64,000 nt of DNA from positions 43,392,915 to 43,456,914 of the forward strand of contig OX155980.1 in NCBI GenBank assembly GCA_944548615.1, given 5' to 3'. Positions within the stretch are counted from its first letter, which is position 1. Every line of letters begins with the position of its first letter. The position numbers and the translations under genes were made by a program. Positions 22,762-35,091 of the stretch are shown here, one piece after another. The notes below the pieces were generated by a model, which was not told the origin of the DNA, ran no database searches, and saw only the letters and a list, made by a program, of their open reading frames with translations. The stretch is from Micropterix aruncella. Its lineage: Eukaryota; Arthropoda; Insecta; Lepidoptera; Micropterigidae.

Positions 22762-23727
22762 TTTAACGTCGTTTCGTACTGCTCCTATTTATATTATATT
22801 CTCATAATTACCATGATGATAGAATATGTGCTGAAAAGCGTTCAAAATCTGCTGCAGTTATTCCTCATCGCCAAAACGCTAATCTGTTATGGTTGGAGGG
22901 GGGGGGGGGGGGCATTTGCGCTACAAGCAATACTCCCCATATTTCTGTTGAAAAGATTGTCAAAATAAACCAAGAAATGTATCGATTAGATACTCACGAA
23001 GCTGTCTCTGTTCCTTTGAGCCAGGAGTAATTCGGCAATCAGCTATGTACATCACAACACGACTATTTCAGTGCACAGGGCCTTAAATGTGCGACTGTGG
23101 TGCAAAGTATTTTTTCCTTTTTTATCAGCTCTCAATAATGGCCACCCTACTCGTCTGACATAAAGATTAATTTACCATTTAATTTAATTTATAATTAATA
23201 TTAGAATATAGACAGCTAAGGATATACGCCCGTCCATACCAGACTCTTTGCTATGCATAGGAGTCTTAAGTTTAATGGCCGAACCCAAAAATGGCTTTTT
23301 CTTAAAGTGCAAAGAAGTAAGCCCGCCTAGGGCAGTAAATGATCACCGTACGTCGCTCACGGACGGTAGTTTAAAAATATCACTAGAGGTTTAACAGAGC
23401 GATATCTCCGAACGAGCGAGTCCGAGCAGTGAGACTGCTGACTGACTGACACTAAAGCCAGGTAGCTGGGAGCCGCGGATCGCTGGATAAAATGCTGACA
23501 ACCTTTAATTTTGGATTGATAATATCGAATATTTCATACAGTTTAATCGCTGAATGTATATGTTGAAAGAAATGATTGTTCTCAGAATGTATTGATTATT
23601 AATATATAAATGTAGTTTCTTCATGTATTTAACCCCTCACAGGTGAGGCCTCGTGAATAAAAATGTGTGCTACCGGTAGCGGTTTTGCGGGCCGTACCGC
23701 GCCGCGAGGGATAATTAATGATAATTA

Positions 23728-23850
23728 ATCGAATCTCGTGTCACTGTTTAAACTGGTTCACTGAATTTAAACATGACCGTACTCACCTCAGAGATAATCT
23801 GAAAGAAGGGCGTCCTGGGACGGCGGTGATGAAGGAAAACATAAACACTG
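23728..23850 (+). pseudogene. Mariner transposase N-terminal fragment (irritans-type)
   Basis: The frame around 23718-23850 reads CLNWFTEFKHDRTHLRDNLKEG and GRPGTAVMKENI. This corresponds to the end of the helix-turn-helix and the linker of mariner transposases of the irritans group (consensus pattern W..FK.GR..L.D..REGRP.TAV...NI). Nothing recognisable as mariner lies on either side, so it is a short relic on the plus strand. Confidence 0.65.
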
Positions 23851-26459
23851 GGGGCTCATTATTCTGCATGTATGCTTATATTAATTATTCTGATATAAGT
23901 TATATATGGAAAGAGGCCAAAGACTCAAGGTACGATTAAACAAATACCACGTAGACCTAACATTTCCTAATTACATAGATCGTGAACCCGGTGGCTCTAC
24001 AAATAAAATAAAAGAGAAGTATACGATTGATTGCCATTATACGTAGCGCTCGTTCATTTGTCGTTGGTTTGCGAGCGCAAGCATATTTATTGATTTGTTC
24101 GCTTTTTATACTTGATTTGGTCATTTGGCCCAACATCCTCCGGGAAATTCTTCGGGAAAATACAAATGAAACAAGTCATTGATAATATTACAATTAAGAT
24201 TATCTACAAAGCGATAATTATGTTCGTCATAGGAAAAAAACCCTTTTGAGCATTTTTACCAAATTTCATCCTATCATTTCACGGTTTGCATGGTGACATG
24301 GTATTACAGTATACTGGTACACATGCTAAATCGTACCATGCTGATTGCCTGGCAATATTGTATTTTTGCAAAGGTGCTACACACTGCTGTTACGATTTTA
24401 AAAGTTTTACGACCTGGCGGTAATAAATGCTATTGTGACATTCAAAAGTATACGAGTATGCAAGATGCATCGCACTGCACTATAGTAGCCTGACAATAAT
24501 GCTACGTAAAGGCAGTTAGTTTAGGCACAGTGTACCACCGTATGGTATACTGTAGTTTAGTGCAGAAATGCATTTTGTATAATACTGCCAAACTTGTAAA
24601 GTTCGCAATGACGGGCGTTTTAAATGCCTGAAGTGATCATACACCATTATGACCATATATTATCGAGCATAGCGACCCGTCTGGTTGGAACCGTATCCTT
24701 GTTTACCCATTATTTTAGTTATGAAGATCGTTATTTAAGGAGCTTACGTCTTTGTTTTTTGTTCATCCGGGAAGAGGCAGCGCACGCAACTTCGAACCGG
24801 TAGCCAGGCGCGAGGACCCCTACCGGGTTCCACTTCCCAATGTCTCTCAGTTTGGAGTGTCCCTCAGTGTCTCTCTGGCGAGCATGTGGCAGAGCTTTGA
24901 TTAAAATTTGTATATTGTTTTGTGCATCGAAGTCATTGCGCTCATTCCAGGATAATATATATAGAACGACAACAATCAATTAATCAGTCAATCATTTTTT
25001 ATTGTTTTAATAACTCTTACAGCTGTGAAGACATTATTTTACAGTGCAAGTTATATTACTACCCACTACTTTAATTAATCATAAGAAATAGAAGTGCGAG
25101 TAAATTAATAGTTATCTCTAGGGTCCGTCTAAAGCTATTGGTCCATGGCATAATTGCATGGGGCGCCTGGTAGTTTTTTAATTCATATATCCATTTATCA
25201 TTTACGTTCATACAATTTTATTACATTTAAAAAAAAATACTTTTCTTTTTATACGCACGATGATTTTACGACGTTTTATCCTCGAATTTAAACCCAGCTC
25301 TAATTTACGGTTACTATTTCCTTAATGTTATCTAGAAAATTTATATACCATTTTAACGAATTGAATTACGAACCGTATATTTAATTGTTATCGTCCGTTC
25401 ACGCTGAATAAAAGAATGACTTTATGGACAAGTACAATCCACAGTCAAGCTACGCCAACAACCCGTCAGAGACCCACACCAAAGGCAAGGACACTGGAAA
25501 GCCAATGGAGCACACTTACCCTCTGACAATTTTTTTTTTCAGAAGGGTTTCTCCTTCCGGTAGAAAGACTTCTATCTGAAGCTTACGATAATTTGTTTTC
25601 GAATTCATCGCGTTCTCATGGCGCCCTTTGCCCATCTATATTACTCAAGATCGAGTAGCCAACGAGTCGTTTCAATGATATTTGACGTGAGACCGACATC
25701 TTAGGAAACGTACTTTCCTAGATACTATACGTTCCTTGATTCGCCGGCTGAGCACAAGGCTAGGCCATCCGCCCAGAATCGCCCGTATCCCCCCTCTCTG
25801 CCCCCCCCCCCTCCCCTAAGATCGCAACAGATCCCAACTGTCAACAACTGCAGGGGCGGTTTCACAAAGACGCTACGCCATGATTAATAATATATGCTGC
25901 ATAATAGCGTAAGATCATTGCCGGCAGTCAACCCTCGTTGACGAATTTATGTCTGGCAGTGGTATACGCACTACATGTCTGGAGCAGTCTGATTGCAAAA
26001 GCGCTAAAAGTCGTCAGTTGTCTCGTTAGAATTGAGACGTGTCATCGATTGTATGAGGCGTAATTATTGACTATTATGTAAGTATGTACCGTCTATACTA
26101 TCCGTTGCATTTCGACGTATAAGGAACTCTTACGATACAACGATCTTTTATGAACTAAAATGACGACTAGACATTTCACCATACAGTGGCTTCATTTATA
26201 TTGGCGTTTCCACAATATAATGCGTAGGGATCCAGTAAAATGGTGTTACTGTTTTAACATTACATATAATGGCGTTACGTCTATTCCAATATGTGACGTT
26301 ACCTGTATATAAACATAGGAGTGTTATGTTATTTCATTACGTCGCGATCTTGGGATCTCGCTTTTAACATGACAGCATGTAATAGTATACGTACGGTTAT
26401 AGTAGGACACATGAGTCATGCTGAAACTATATTATACTGTTAATTTCGTAATAACCGTA

Positions 26460-26591
26460 AGAAAAATATTGATACAAATCGAGTAATAGAGTTTCATCAA
26501 AATTCCTTGTAATTCAATAAGATTAGGATTGAAAAATCGTAATTCTATATAAAACCGTAATAACAAAATGGAATCAATCCAATATTTTTCT
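26460..26591 (+). mobile_element. Small inverted-repeat element (MITE), copy 1
   Basis: 132 bp with AGAAAAATATTG at the left and CAATATTTTTCT at the right, plus internal conservation with a second copy at 46879-47025 (shared blocks AATTCCTTGTAATTCAA and GAATCAATCCAATATTTTTCT). It has no coding capacity. A TA dinucleotide precedes the element, but target duplication is unclear. Confidence 0.6.
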
Positions 26592-29047
26592 CAGTGTAGA
26601 CCGGGTCAGATTGACTCCTGGCTGGGGTGGTACGATTTAACTTAAACTATTTATCTGATCGATATTATGTTTGTTAACAGGGATCACAGAGTGCGGAGTC
26701 GTTATATTCAAGGACTAGTCGCTTGCGCGAATTCCCGCTCGTGTTGTATCTGTTGCATATGCACGCAATTTGCGAATAATCTGTGCTTTTAGGTGGAGAG
26801 TGGTGGAGTGGTGAGCGCGACATCGGAACACCATTTACGTCTCATGTCACCGAGCCACACAAATCGGATCAGCTGGACGAATCGGAGGGACTAGGTCGGT
26901 CAGGCCCGTTTCGCACTCCACGGCACGAGGGCCGAGGCGCCGCATTCGACTCCAACAACATTTCGGATACGCCATTTCCGCACCGGTCTTCCTTTATGAA
27001 TCTTGAAGTCATAGTTAGTCACAAAATGCAAATGTAATAGATTGCAAACGTTGATCTAAAAACGTTGTCACAAATTGCAAACGTTGATCTAAAAACTGTA
27101 ACAAAATAAACCTTTACAGTTTTCCGACATAGCAGTCAGTAATAATTCTAGACGTAACTAGCAGACGCTCGAGCGGTGGCCACGTTTTGTGCACTGAGTG
27201 ACAATGATATTATATTAAGGCTTCTTCTGTTAGAGATGAATGAAAAGGAGGAAATTTTGTTAAGACTAAACAGAAATGCGAAATAAAAATAAATAATAAA
27301 ATTGCGATTCCTACTCATAATTATTCTCTTTGTACATATTCCTCCACTGCTCATCCAGCTAAAATAAGCTCCCGTCCAATATTTGAACTACTTTTTAAGT
27401 GTCTCAGACAAAGCATTTCATATCTCTGCCCTAGTTATCCTACTCCTCATCCGGTCATCGCATCTACACTCCTTGCGGATATTCTCTAAATCCTAATTAT
27501 ATTTAAGAATATTGGCATTTTGGTAATTGGTTAATTTTTGTTAAGTAATATTTATTTTTGTTTAGAATACAGGCACCTAAATTCTTTCACTTCCACAAAA
27601 GTTGGCTGTAAGAGGTTGTAATGTAAATAATAAGTCGGCCAGTATGTTTTGTATTTAAAATGTGCAATAAGGAATTTCTTTCTATGTAGAAGGTTTTTTA
27701 CACAAATTTATCAATCGATATTTAGTACAAGACGAAGAAAAATTTCGGGCTGTTTTTCAGCTCAATATCGCTTATTTTTTTATATCCTTAATAATATTAA
27801 AATATGATATTCAGCAGGATTCTTGAAATAATATTCGTACCCTATAACATCAGATAAAATACTAGATTACGACACCAGATTTGTTTAAGGATTATACATA
27901 AAAGGGTAAAATTATATATAAAGGGATGACTTTTAACTACCCGGCATCCATAAAGGGGGTAAATAAATAAAATAGTTTGCCTAGGTTCCACTGTATAGCA
28001 GCCGGCTTCAAAAGGGACGTATTTGCTGTGTGATAAATAAATAAATCTGCTTGTTGCGCGCGTGTACCGCTCTGTTATTCTGCACTCGCTCCCCTCCCCA
28101 ACCCTAGCCTTTGTTGACGGAATTTCGATGCAGACGGTTTGACAACCCGTTTAACCCCCCCTATATTTTTTACCAAATAAAATAGAAAAAATATCGCGCC
28201 AGGGACTTACCTCCATCTAATGGATTGATTTATTATTAAATGTGTTTTAATTATACCGTTTAAATATAAAATTTTGTTAAAATTTTCTTGAATACCTATA
28301 TTAATGTAAACAATTTATGATTTACCTTGTACTTATATTTATTTATATTCTGTGTCGTATAATAATTCGGAAGGACAGCTTGCATTTGAGGGTTGTTTCC
28401 GATCCGCGCTTTTCAGCGAACGCAGCACATAGCACGCACGAATAGAGAAGTACAAAGCGGCACTGGGCGGCTACCTTTTTCATTGCACGCACATCGCCCG
28501 TAGCCAACGTGGAAAAAATAAACGGAGATAGCATACTGGTAATTTGTCCATGAATTTCAACAGTGCCATAGCTAACACATTTTTGCAATGGAGAGGGGGT
28601 GGAAAGGATCCGAGCGAGGTACATTTTAATATAATCGTACGACAGGCAGAACAAAAGCCCTTTACTGGTTCAAATTTCTCACTTTCTTAACTTGATCTTT
28701 ATGATACAAAATATACTATAACTTTATAATAACTTTATAATAATGTCATTATACAAACGTTTGTTGTTTTCGTGTTATTATAGTAATAGGGTTATTTCAA
28801 AATCACAAAAAAATAATAATTGGTAAACCGTGAAATTCACATTGTCATTCATAACATACAAAGAAATTTTATTAAATATTTTATTTATTAATTCGCCAAA
28901 GCCTAATTAACCCCAAGGACAAATTTTGATTCGTTAATTATTATTATAGACTATATTACATATACACATATCCAATTATTATCTAACCATTCTTGTTATT
29001 ACTATGTACCTACTACTTTTTTAACAACTTTTTTATTACATACTACA

Positions 29048-29374
29048 TGTTTGTGAATTTATACTTGCTATTCGATATGTTATATTTGCTATTCGAAATA
29101 TTCATGTTATTGTAATTGTGGTATGATCGTTGGCAAATCAGTAGCTTCAATTTATCGCACTAACGAGCAGCGATTTAATTACTCAAATGATCGCCGTATG
29201 TAGAGATGCGTAACTCGCCCGATAGAGCGCGTCACGCGCCAATTAAGGAGTACTGTCTAGCGGCGTACGGAAATTTGATATACATATTTAACATTCGACA
29301 ATAAAATGAGATTTATAAACTGTAGTACTGTTTCATTTCTCCTACACACTTGAGTGCGCTGTTGGAACAAAACA
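29048..29374 (+). repeat. BEL/Pao 5' LTR
   Basis: Begins TGTTTGTGAATTTATACTTG and ends GGAACAAAACA. It contains an AATAAA at about 29301. As the 5' LTR it should carry the element promoter. Confidence 0.97.
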
Positions 29375-29377
29375 TAT

Positions 29378-29395
29378 TGGTCCTACCGAGCCGGA
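29378..29395 (+). other. BEL/Pao primer binding site
   Basis: TGGTCCTACCGAGCCGGA starts three bases after the LTR. A TGG start is what pairing to the CCA end of a tRNA requires. I do not identify the tRNA. Confidence 0.7.
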
Positions 29396-29721
29396 GTATT
29401 TTTGGATGTCACGTACTTAAACGTCAGTGGATCGCTGAAAAAGAAGTACGAAGTGAACACTGAACGAGCCGAAGTGCAGGACGAAGGCACCACACGGCGG
29501 AAGAGCGACGCTGGACGCTGGACGCTGGACGCTGGACGTTGGGAACTGGGACGGAGGGCAGCCTAGTACCAGCGTGCAGAGCAACAGACGAGATCGTGAC
29601 GTCAACCCAGAAATCAACAGTGACGTGAGTGAGTGATTTTCAAGATCGGAAACCGTGAGTACAATTTTATAGTGTTTGTCAATATCATCGTCTAAAGGTT
29701 TTTGGAAAAATATTTGCTACA

Positions 29722-32700
29722 ATGGAGGGACTTATAAAATTACAAATGAATCTCAAAAAGAGCATCGAGAAGGCCAGCACCAATTATAGCAAATCACCAA
29801 AGGCCCGAATAACGCTAGAGTATATAGAAGTGAGGTCCGACAACCTGGAAACCGATTGGATTACCTTCAGATCAAACCATGGAAAGCTTCTTGAAGGCAA
29901 TTATAATTTAGACAAGATTCCTTACATGGAGGACGACATTTATATGGAGGTAGAAGATATATATGTCGAATACAAAACATTATTGAAAACGGCAAGAAAT
30001 AATTTATTAAGAGATTCAAGTTCAGTTAAATTAGATTCTAGAATTAGTTCAAGTTCTGCTTCAGCTGTGAAACTGCCAAAAATTGAAATTCCGCAATTCT
30101 CAGGTAAGTATTCCGAGTGGACCACTTTCCGAGATTTGTTTGTATCTTTAATTCACAATAACAACTCTATTGATAAAGTTCAAAAATTACATTATCTAAA
30201 AGGACATATCACAGGTGAGGCAGAACAGTTAATTAGATACATACCCATAACGGAGAACAACTATAACCAGTGTTGGGATCTGTTAGAAGAGCGTTTTAAT
30301 AATAAGAAGTATTTAGTAAATTGTATTTTTAAAAGACTTTTTGGACAAAGACGGATTTTATCCGAGTCGGCATGTGCGTTAAAAGATTTGTTGGATACAA
30401 CAACTGATTGTATGAATGCGTTAACCAACGTTGGTATTAATGTGAGCACTTGGGACATAATTGTCATTCATATAGTCACTTTTAAACTCGACCCAGAAAC
30501 GCGTAAGCAGTGGGAGTTAAATAGTTCAAACAACATTAGTACAGAACTACCTACCCTGCAACAGTTCAAGTCCTTTATAGAGGGTAGGTTTCGGGCGTTA
30601 GAGTTTATAGAGCCCAATAAAAGATCGTACGCTTCGCACATGCTTCCGGCTAATCCTAAAGTTTTGCTCAGCACAAACAACACAAGTTCAAATGGTTTAC
30701 GTTGTGAATATTGTTCTGAAGGTCACAAATTATGTTTTTGTAAGAAGTTTATTAAATTAGATTATGCTCAAAGAAGTCAATTCGTAAGAAATAAAAAAAT
30801 GTGTTTCAATTGTTTAGGAGGTAATCATTTCATAAACAAGTGCAATAAATCGACCAATTGCCATTTGTGCAAAAGGCGTCATCATACACTTTTACACCCA
30901 CCTAGTACAAATGAGCATAAGGATCAAAGAAACAGTTCAGATATTTCTCATGAAGATATTGTGCCTTCAGTGGAGAATGTTCCCTTAGTGTCATGTCTCT
31001 CGACATACAAGATCAAGCCTAGACAAGTTTTATTAGCCACTGCGTTAATACAGCTACAATCAACTTCTAAGGACTTTCAAATAGTGCGAGCTTTGTTAGA
31101 TCAAGGCTCCCAAGCTTCCTTTATTACAGAAGCTGCAGTTCAACTCTTGCGTTTAAAGAAAATTCCTATCCAAGGAACAGTAACAGGTCTTAGCGCGGAG
31201 AAGGTAATCGTGTCAAAATATATGGTTACATTAGTATTGAGGTCCTTAATAGAACCCAATTATGAGATCGAGTTTAAAGCTTATGTATTGAAGAACATCA
31301 CTTCTTATCTTCCAGAAAAAAGGATAGAAGTGATAGATTGGACAGATCAATATCATCTGCAATTAGCAGATCCAGAGTTCAGCCAACCCAATAGGATTGA
31401 TGTCTTATTGGGTGCAGATATTTATAGCCAGATCCTGAAAGATGGCGTGAAGAAGGATTCAAGCGGCTCTATGGTAGCACAGTGCACTACCTTAGGCTGG
31501 ATTCTATCTGGCGTAGTTCAACCCGAAAGTAGAGAACATAACATTAGTACAAGGGAGATCACAGTAATGCATGCACAAGTCAACGAAACCGATATTCTTA
31601 AAAAGTTCTGGGAAATCGAAGAACAATTACCAATTGAGGGAAAAATATTTACCGTCGAAGAACAAAGGTGTGAAGAAATGTTTGCAAGCACTACTAAAAG
31701 AACAACCGATGGGCGGTACGTTGTTAAATTACCGTTCAAGGAGCCGAATCCTTCCTGCATAGGCGGCAAAAGTCGTGAGATTGCGATCAGAAGATTCAAA
31801 GGCATAGAAAAGAAGTTTCTGGCAGATCCAAAATTGAAAGGAAGGTACACAAAAGTAATAAATGAATACTTAAATTTAGGTCATATGAGACAGGTAAGAG
31901 AAGAGAAAAATTTAAATAGCAGTGTGTACCTACCTCATCATGCCGTAGTCCGAGAGGATAAATCCACCACAAAGGTTCGTGTGGTTTTTGATGCGTCCTG
32001 TAAGAATGATAACGGCGTGTCCTTAAACGACACTTTGATGGTAGGACCTACCTTGCAGTCTGATCTTCGTCACATTATTTTACGCTGGAGAACACACCCA
32101 ATAGGTCTCGTGGCAGACATTGTTAAAATGTACAGACAAGTGCGGATTACCGAAGAGGATACCAAATATCAAAAAATAGTATGGAGGGACAATCCTGATG
32201 AAGAACTGAAAGATTACGAGTTGCTTACCGTTACCTTTGGTACATCATGTGCACCGTACTTGGCGGTCAAGGTTCTGCACCAAGTAGCCGAGGACGAGGG
32301 AAAAGAATACCCATTGGCTCCAAATAAAGTTAAAGACAGTTTTTTAATGGATGATCTAATGACTGGGTGTTCTAATGTAGAAGAGGGAGAAAGGATATAT
32401 AAAGAGATGAGAGATCTGTTAAGGAAAGGTGGATTCATCTTACAAAAATGGAACAGTAATAATAAGGAACTGTTAGAGATCATAGATGGATATGAAGAAG
32501 ATATAAAGAACAAAAACGAAAAGAAGGGAAGACCAGAACTAGAACAGAAGAACATACAAGAACGAAAGGATGAGAAGGACATATTTGAACAAGACACAAC
32601 TAAAATACTAGGACTTATCTGGTCTCGTCGCAATGACGAATTCAAGTACTCCGTGCAGCTACCGCCGAGGTCTGGACCGGCAACAAAAAGAACTATTGTG

Positions 32701-34740
32701 TCAGATATTGCTCGGCTGTTTGATCCGTTAGGATGGATAGCTCCAAGCATTGTATGGGCTAAGATGTTTATACAAAGACTATGGCTCGCCGGAGTAGGAT
32801 GGGACGATGAATTACCAGCAGTGCTTGTTGAAGAATGGGAAACCTATCGAATGGAGTTACCAAACCTCAATAAAGTTCACTTACCCCGATGGTTGGGGGT
32901 GACAGATAATGACATCACAACGGAGCTCCACGGCTTCTGTGACGCGTCAAAAGCCGCATACGCGGCAGTAATATATTCGAGGACAATAAATGATAAAGGA
33001 AAGGTTCTTGTAACTTTACTGACGGCTAAAACTAAGGTGGCACCGATTAAGCAAATAAGCATTCCGAGGCTAGAGCTTTGCGGTGCTTTGTTATTGTCAA
33101 GGCTGTTAGTAGAAGTGACAAACGCAATGCGTTTAGAAAAGGAAAAGGTGCATGCCTGGTGTGACTCAACAGTAGTTCTAGCTTGGCTGAACAGTCATCC
33201 TAGCCGATGGAAGACGTTCGTGGCCAATCGCGTATCGGAAATACTTACCAATCTGGATGCAAATCAATGGGCTCACGTATCTACAAAGGAGAACCCGGCA
33301 GATTGTGCGTCTAGAGGGGTTCAGCCAAAACTACTTCCAGACCAAAGCCTTTGGTACGAAGGACCCCAGTTTTTGAAGGAACAGAGAATTACTTACAAAA
33401 GAACTATTAGCGTAGACACTGAGTTAGAGTCCGTTAAAACACACTTAGGCATAAAGCACGAAGAGTCACCATGGGAGAAGTTTTCTTCCCTACAAAGGTT
33501 AGTACGAGTCGTAGCATTTTGCAGGAGATTTTTACCCCAGACAGACGACAAATGTAAATACCTGAAAGGGAAAGAAATAGATCAAGCATTAAAATGTCTA
33601 GTACGAGAATGTCAAAAGAAGGAGTTTTCAGAAGAGTACTTACATATGAAGGAGAACCGCAGTATTAGATCTAAAACCAGTAAAATCAGAACCTTGTGTC
33701 CTTATTTAGATCATGAGGACATTATCCGAGCTGGTGGCAGACTACAACAGTCATCGCTGCCCAACCAAACAAAACATCCAATAGTACTGAGCCATGATTC
33801 ATACATTTCAAAACTAATAGTCGCAGACGCTCATGAGCGTACATTACATGGAGGCATACAGTTAACTCTTAATTTTATAAGATCGGCATATTGGATAGTC
33901 AGAGTTAAGAGTTTAGTAAAACAACACATTCGTCGATGCGTCACATGTGTTAAAATTGGTGCTCGTGTAAGTAATCAACTAATGGGGTCACTTCCAGCTG
34001 TTCGTTGCACGCCAGCCAGACCATTTTTACATAGCGGCGTAGACTTTGCAGGCCCTATTAATATAAGAACTACAAAAGGACGAGGACATCGCTCACACAA
34101 GGGATATATTTGTTTATTTGTATGCATGGCTACGCGTGCCATACATCTTGAAGTAGTGAGCGATCTAAGTACACAAGGTTTCTTAGCAGCTTTCCGTCGC
34201 TTCGTGTCTCGGCGAGGGCATTGTGCCCAAATGTGGAGCGATAACGGCACAAACTTTGTGGGAGCAGCACGTGAGTTAGCAGACTTGCTCTCCTTACATA
34301 AAGGTATTGTGGAACATTTAGAGGCCAACGGTACAGAGTGGCACTTCATTCCACCTCATGCGCCAAATTTTGGTGGATTATGGGAGGCTGCCGTGAAATC
34401 AACGAAATTTCACCTTAAACGAGTATTAGGAGATACCACCTTGACTTACGAGGAGATGAGTACGTTACTCAGTCAAGTCGAAGCTTGTTTAAATTCTAGG
34501 CCCATAACTGTGGTGAACAGTGAAAATGTTAACGAGCCAGTTCCTTTGACCCCTGCTCATTTTCTAGTTGGTGAACCATTAATAGCAGTACCTGATCGTT
34601 ATTTAGAACAGACAAACATCAGTCCTTTGCAAAGGTGGCAAATGGTTCAAAAAATGTTGCAAAACTTTTGGAGGCGCTGGTCGCAAGAATACTTGACAAG
34701 CATGATAAATCGGTACAAATGGGCGCATAAGGTCCCTTAA
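29722..34740 (+). CDS. BEL/Pao Gag-Pol polyprotein with a late premature stop
   Basis: 1,672 codons. Gag comes first, with a DUF1759-like region (KLPKIEIPQFSGKYSEW) and Cys/His knuckles at about 328 (CEYCSEGH), 361 (CFNCLGGNHF) and just after. The aspartic protease is at LLDQGSQASF with Asp460. The reverse transcriptase shows VVFDASCK (Asp757) and LMDDLM (Asp877-878). RNase H starts at GFCDASK (Asp1074). The integrase has an HHCC finger (His1371, His1376, Cys1406, Cys1409) and catalytic Asp1441 (VDFAGP), Asp1507 (WSDNGTNFV) and Glu1555 (GLWEAAVKS). A TAA at 34738-34740 stops translation at the start of the C-terminal DUF5641-like region; the same frame continues for 62 codons (GDVVLV, HPG, KRPISKLC) to TAA 34927-34929. 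All catalytic residues are present, so the element is one stop from intact. Confidence 0.97.
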   Translation: MEGLIKLQMNLKKSIEKASTNYSKSPKARITLEYIEVRSDNLETDWITFRSNHGKLLEGNYNLDKIPYMEDDIYMEVEDIYVEYKTLLKTARNNLLRDSSSVKLDSRISSSSASAVKLPKIEIPQFSGKYSEWTTFRDLFVSLIHNNNSIDKVQKLHYLKGHITGEAEQLIRYIPITENNYNQCWDLLEERFNNKKYLVNCIFKRLFGQRRILSESACALKDLLDTTTDCMNALTNVGINVSTWDIIVIHIVTFKLDPETRKQWELNSSNNISTELPTLQQFKSFIEGRFRALEFIEPNKRSYASHMLPANPKVLLSTNNTSSNGLRCEYCSEGHKLCFCKKFIKLDYAQRSQFVRNKKMCFNCLGGNHFINKCNKSTNCHLCKRRHHTLLHPPSTNEHKDQRNSSDISHEDIVPSVENVPLVSCLSTYKIKPRQVLLATALIQLQSTSKDFQIVRALLDQGSQASFITEAAVQLLRLKKIPIQGTVTGLSAEKVIVSKYMVTLVLRSLIEPNYEIEFKAYVLKNITSYLPEKRIEVIDWTDQYHLQLADPEFSQPNRIDVLLGADIYSQILKDGVKKDSSGSMVAQCTTLGWILSGVVQPESREHNISTREITVMHAQVNETDILKKFWEIEEQLPIEGKIFTVEEQRCEEMFASTTKRTTDGRYVVKLPFKEPNPSCIGGKSREIAIRRFKGIEKKFLADPKLKGRYTKVINEYLNLGHMRQVREEKNLNSSVYLPHHAVVREDKSTTKVRVVFDASCKNDNGVSLNDTLMVGPTLQSDLRHIILRWRTHPIGLVADIVKMYRQVRITEEDTKYQKIVWRDNPDEELKDYELLTVTFGTSCAPYLAVKVLHQVAEDEGKEYPLAPNKVKDSFLMDDLMTGCSNVEEGERIYKEMRDLLRKGGFILQKWNSNNKELLEIIDGYEEDIKNKNEKKGRPELEQKNIQERKDEKDIFEQDTTKILGLIWSRRNDEFKYSVQLPPRSGPATKRTIVSDIARLFDPLGWIAPSIVWAKMFIQRLWLAGVGWDDELPAVLVEEWETYRMELPNLNKVHLPRWLGVTDNDITTELHGFCDASKAAYAAVIYSRTINDKGKVLVTLLTAKTKVAPIKQISIPRLELCGALLLSRLLVEVTNAMRLEKEKVHAWCDSTVVLAWLNSHPSRWKTFVANRVSEILTNLDANQWAHVSTKENPADCASRGVQPKLLPDQSLWYEGPQFLKEQRITYKRTISVDTELESVKTHLGIKHEESPWEKFSSLQRLVRVVAFCRRFLPQTDDKCKYLKGKEIDQALKCLVRECQKKEFSEEYLHMKENRSIRSKTSKIRTLCPYLDHEDIIRAGGRLQQSSLPNQTKHPIVLSHDSYISKLIVADAHERTLHGGIQLTLNFIRSAYWIVRVKSLVKQHIRRCVTCVKIGARVSNQLMGSLPAVRCTPARPFLHSGVDFAGPINIRTTKGRGHRSHKGYICLFVCMATRAIHLEVVSDLSTQGFLAAFRRFVSRRGHCAQMWSDNGTNFVGAARELADLLSLHKGIVEHLEANGTEWHFIPPHAPNFGGLWEAAVKSTKFHLKRVLGDTTLTYEEMSTLLSQVEACLNSRPITVVNSENVNEPVPLTPAHFLVGEPLIAVPDRYLEQTNISPLQRWQMVQKMLQNFWRRWSQEYLTSMINRYKWAHKVP

Positions 34741-34929
34741 CCAGAAGTAGGAGATGTAGTTCTTGTCAGGGAATCTGATATGCCCCCAAGTCGCTGGTTA
34801 TTGGGTCGAATAGATCAAAAGCATCCTGGTCTTGACAATATAACGCGAGTGGTCACATTAAAAACCAAAAATGGAGTTCTTAAAAGACCTATATCTAAAT
34901 TGTGCATATTACCTGTTAATAAAGAATAA
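34741..34929 (+). pseudogene. Remaining C-terminal part of the BEL/Pao integrase frame
   Basis: It lies in frame with the polyprotein after the TAA at 34738-34740. It contains EVGDVVLVRE, WLLGRI, HPGLDN, RVVTLKTKNG and LKRPISKLC, the conserved tail of BEL/Pao integrases. It has no start codon of its own that would make sense. About 160 bp of untranslated sequence follows before the 3' LTR, with the purine-rich GGTGGGCGG at 35081-35089 as the only candidate polypurine tract. Confidence 0.85.
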
Positions 34930-35091
34930 GACTTTAAAACAACATTTATCTGTTTCTGTAAATTTGTTAATTTAAGTTGTTAATGTAATCAACTGTTTAG
35001 TTCATAATGTATCAGTAGTTTGGTAGATAAGTTCGGTGAATAATACTTTGATTAAGGCCATTATTTAGAATAATGCCCTTGGTGGGCGGTA

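Larger units (their letters stand above)
22776..29042. other. 6.3 kb largely unique DNA, no intact gene
   Basis: I found only a mariner scrap (23728-23850), a small inverted-repeat element (26460-26591), a 15-G run (22898-22912), a C-rich tract near 25800, and a 33-bp two-copy repeat at 27041-27106 containing ATTGCAAACGTTGATCTAAAAAC. Open frames at 24731-24979, 26783-27037 and 28343-28654 show no domain. Two moderately GC-rich patches (23400-23710 and 26780-26960) could be exons or regulatory DNA of a gene not resolvable here. Confidence 0.45.

Noticed and set aside
22800..23100. Plus-strand stretch with a possible decayed coding frame (SVEKIVKINQEMYRLD)
   Set aside because: No family recognised; a G run and stops break it up, so a call is unsupported.
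25120..25170. Short plus-strand stretch LLVHGIIAWG resembling the LINE reverse transcriptase thumb motif
   Set aside because: Only about ten residues match and no flanking LINE sequence was visible, so it could be a tiny relic or chance.
26783..27037. 84-codon plus-strand frame in a GC-richer patch
   Set aside because: No domain and no splice or promoter signal strong enough to call an exon.
28343..28654. 103-codon minus-strand frame
   Set aside because: No recognisable motif; hydrophobic stretches are weak and isolated.
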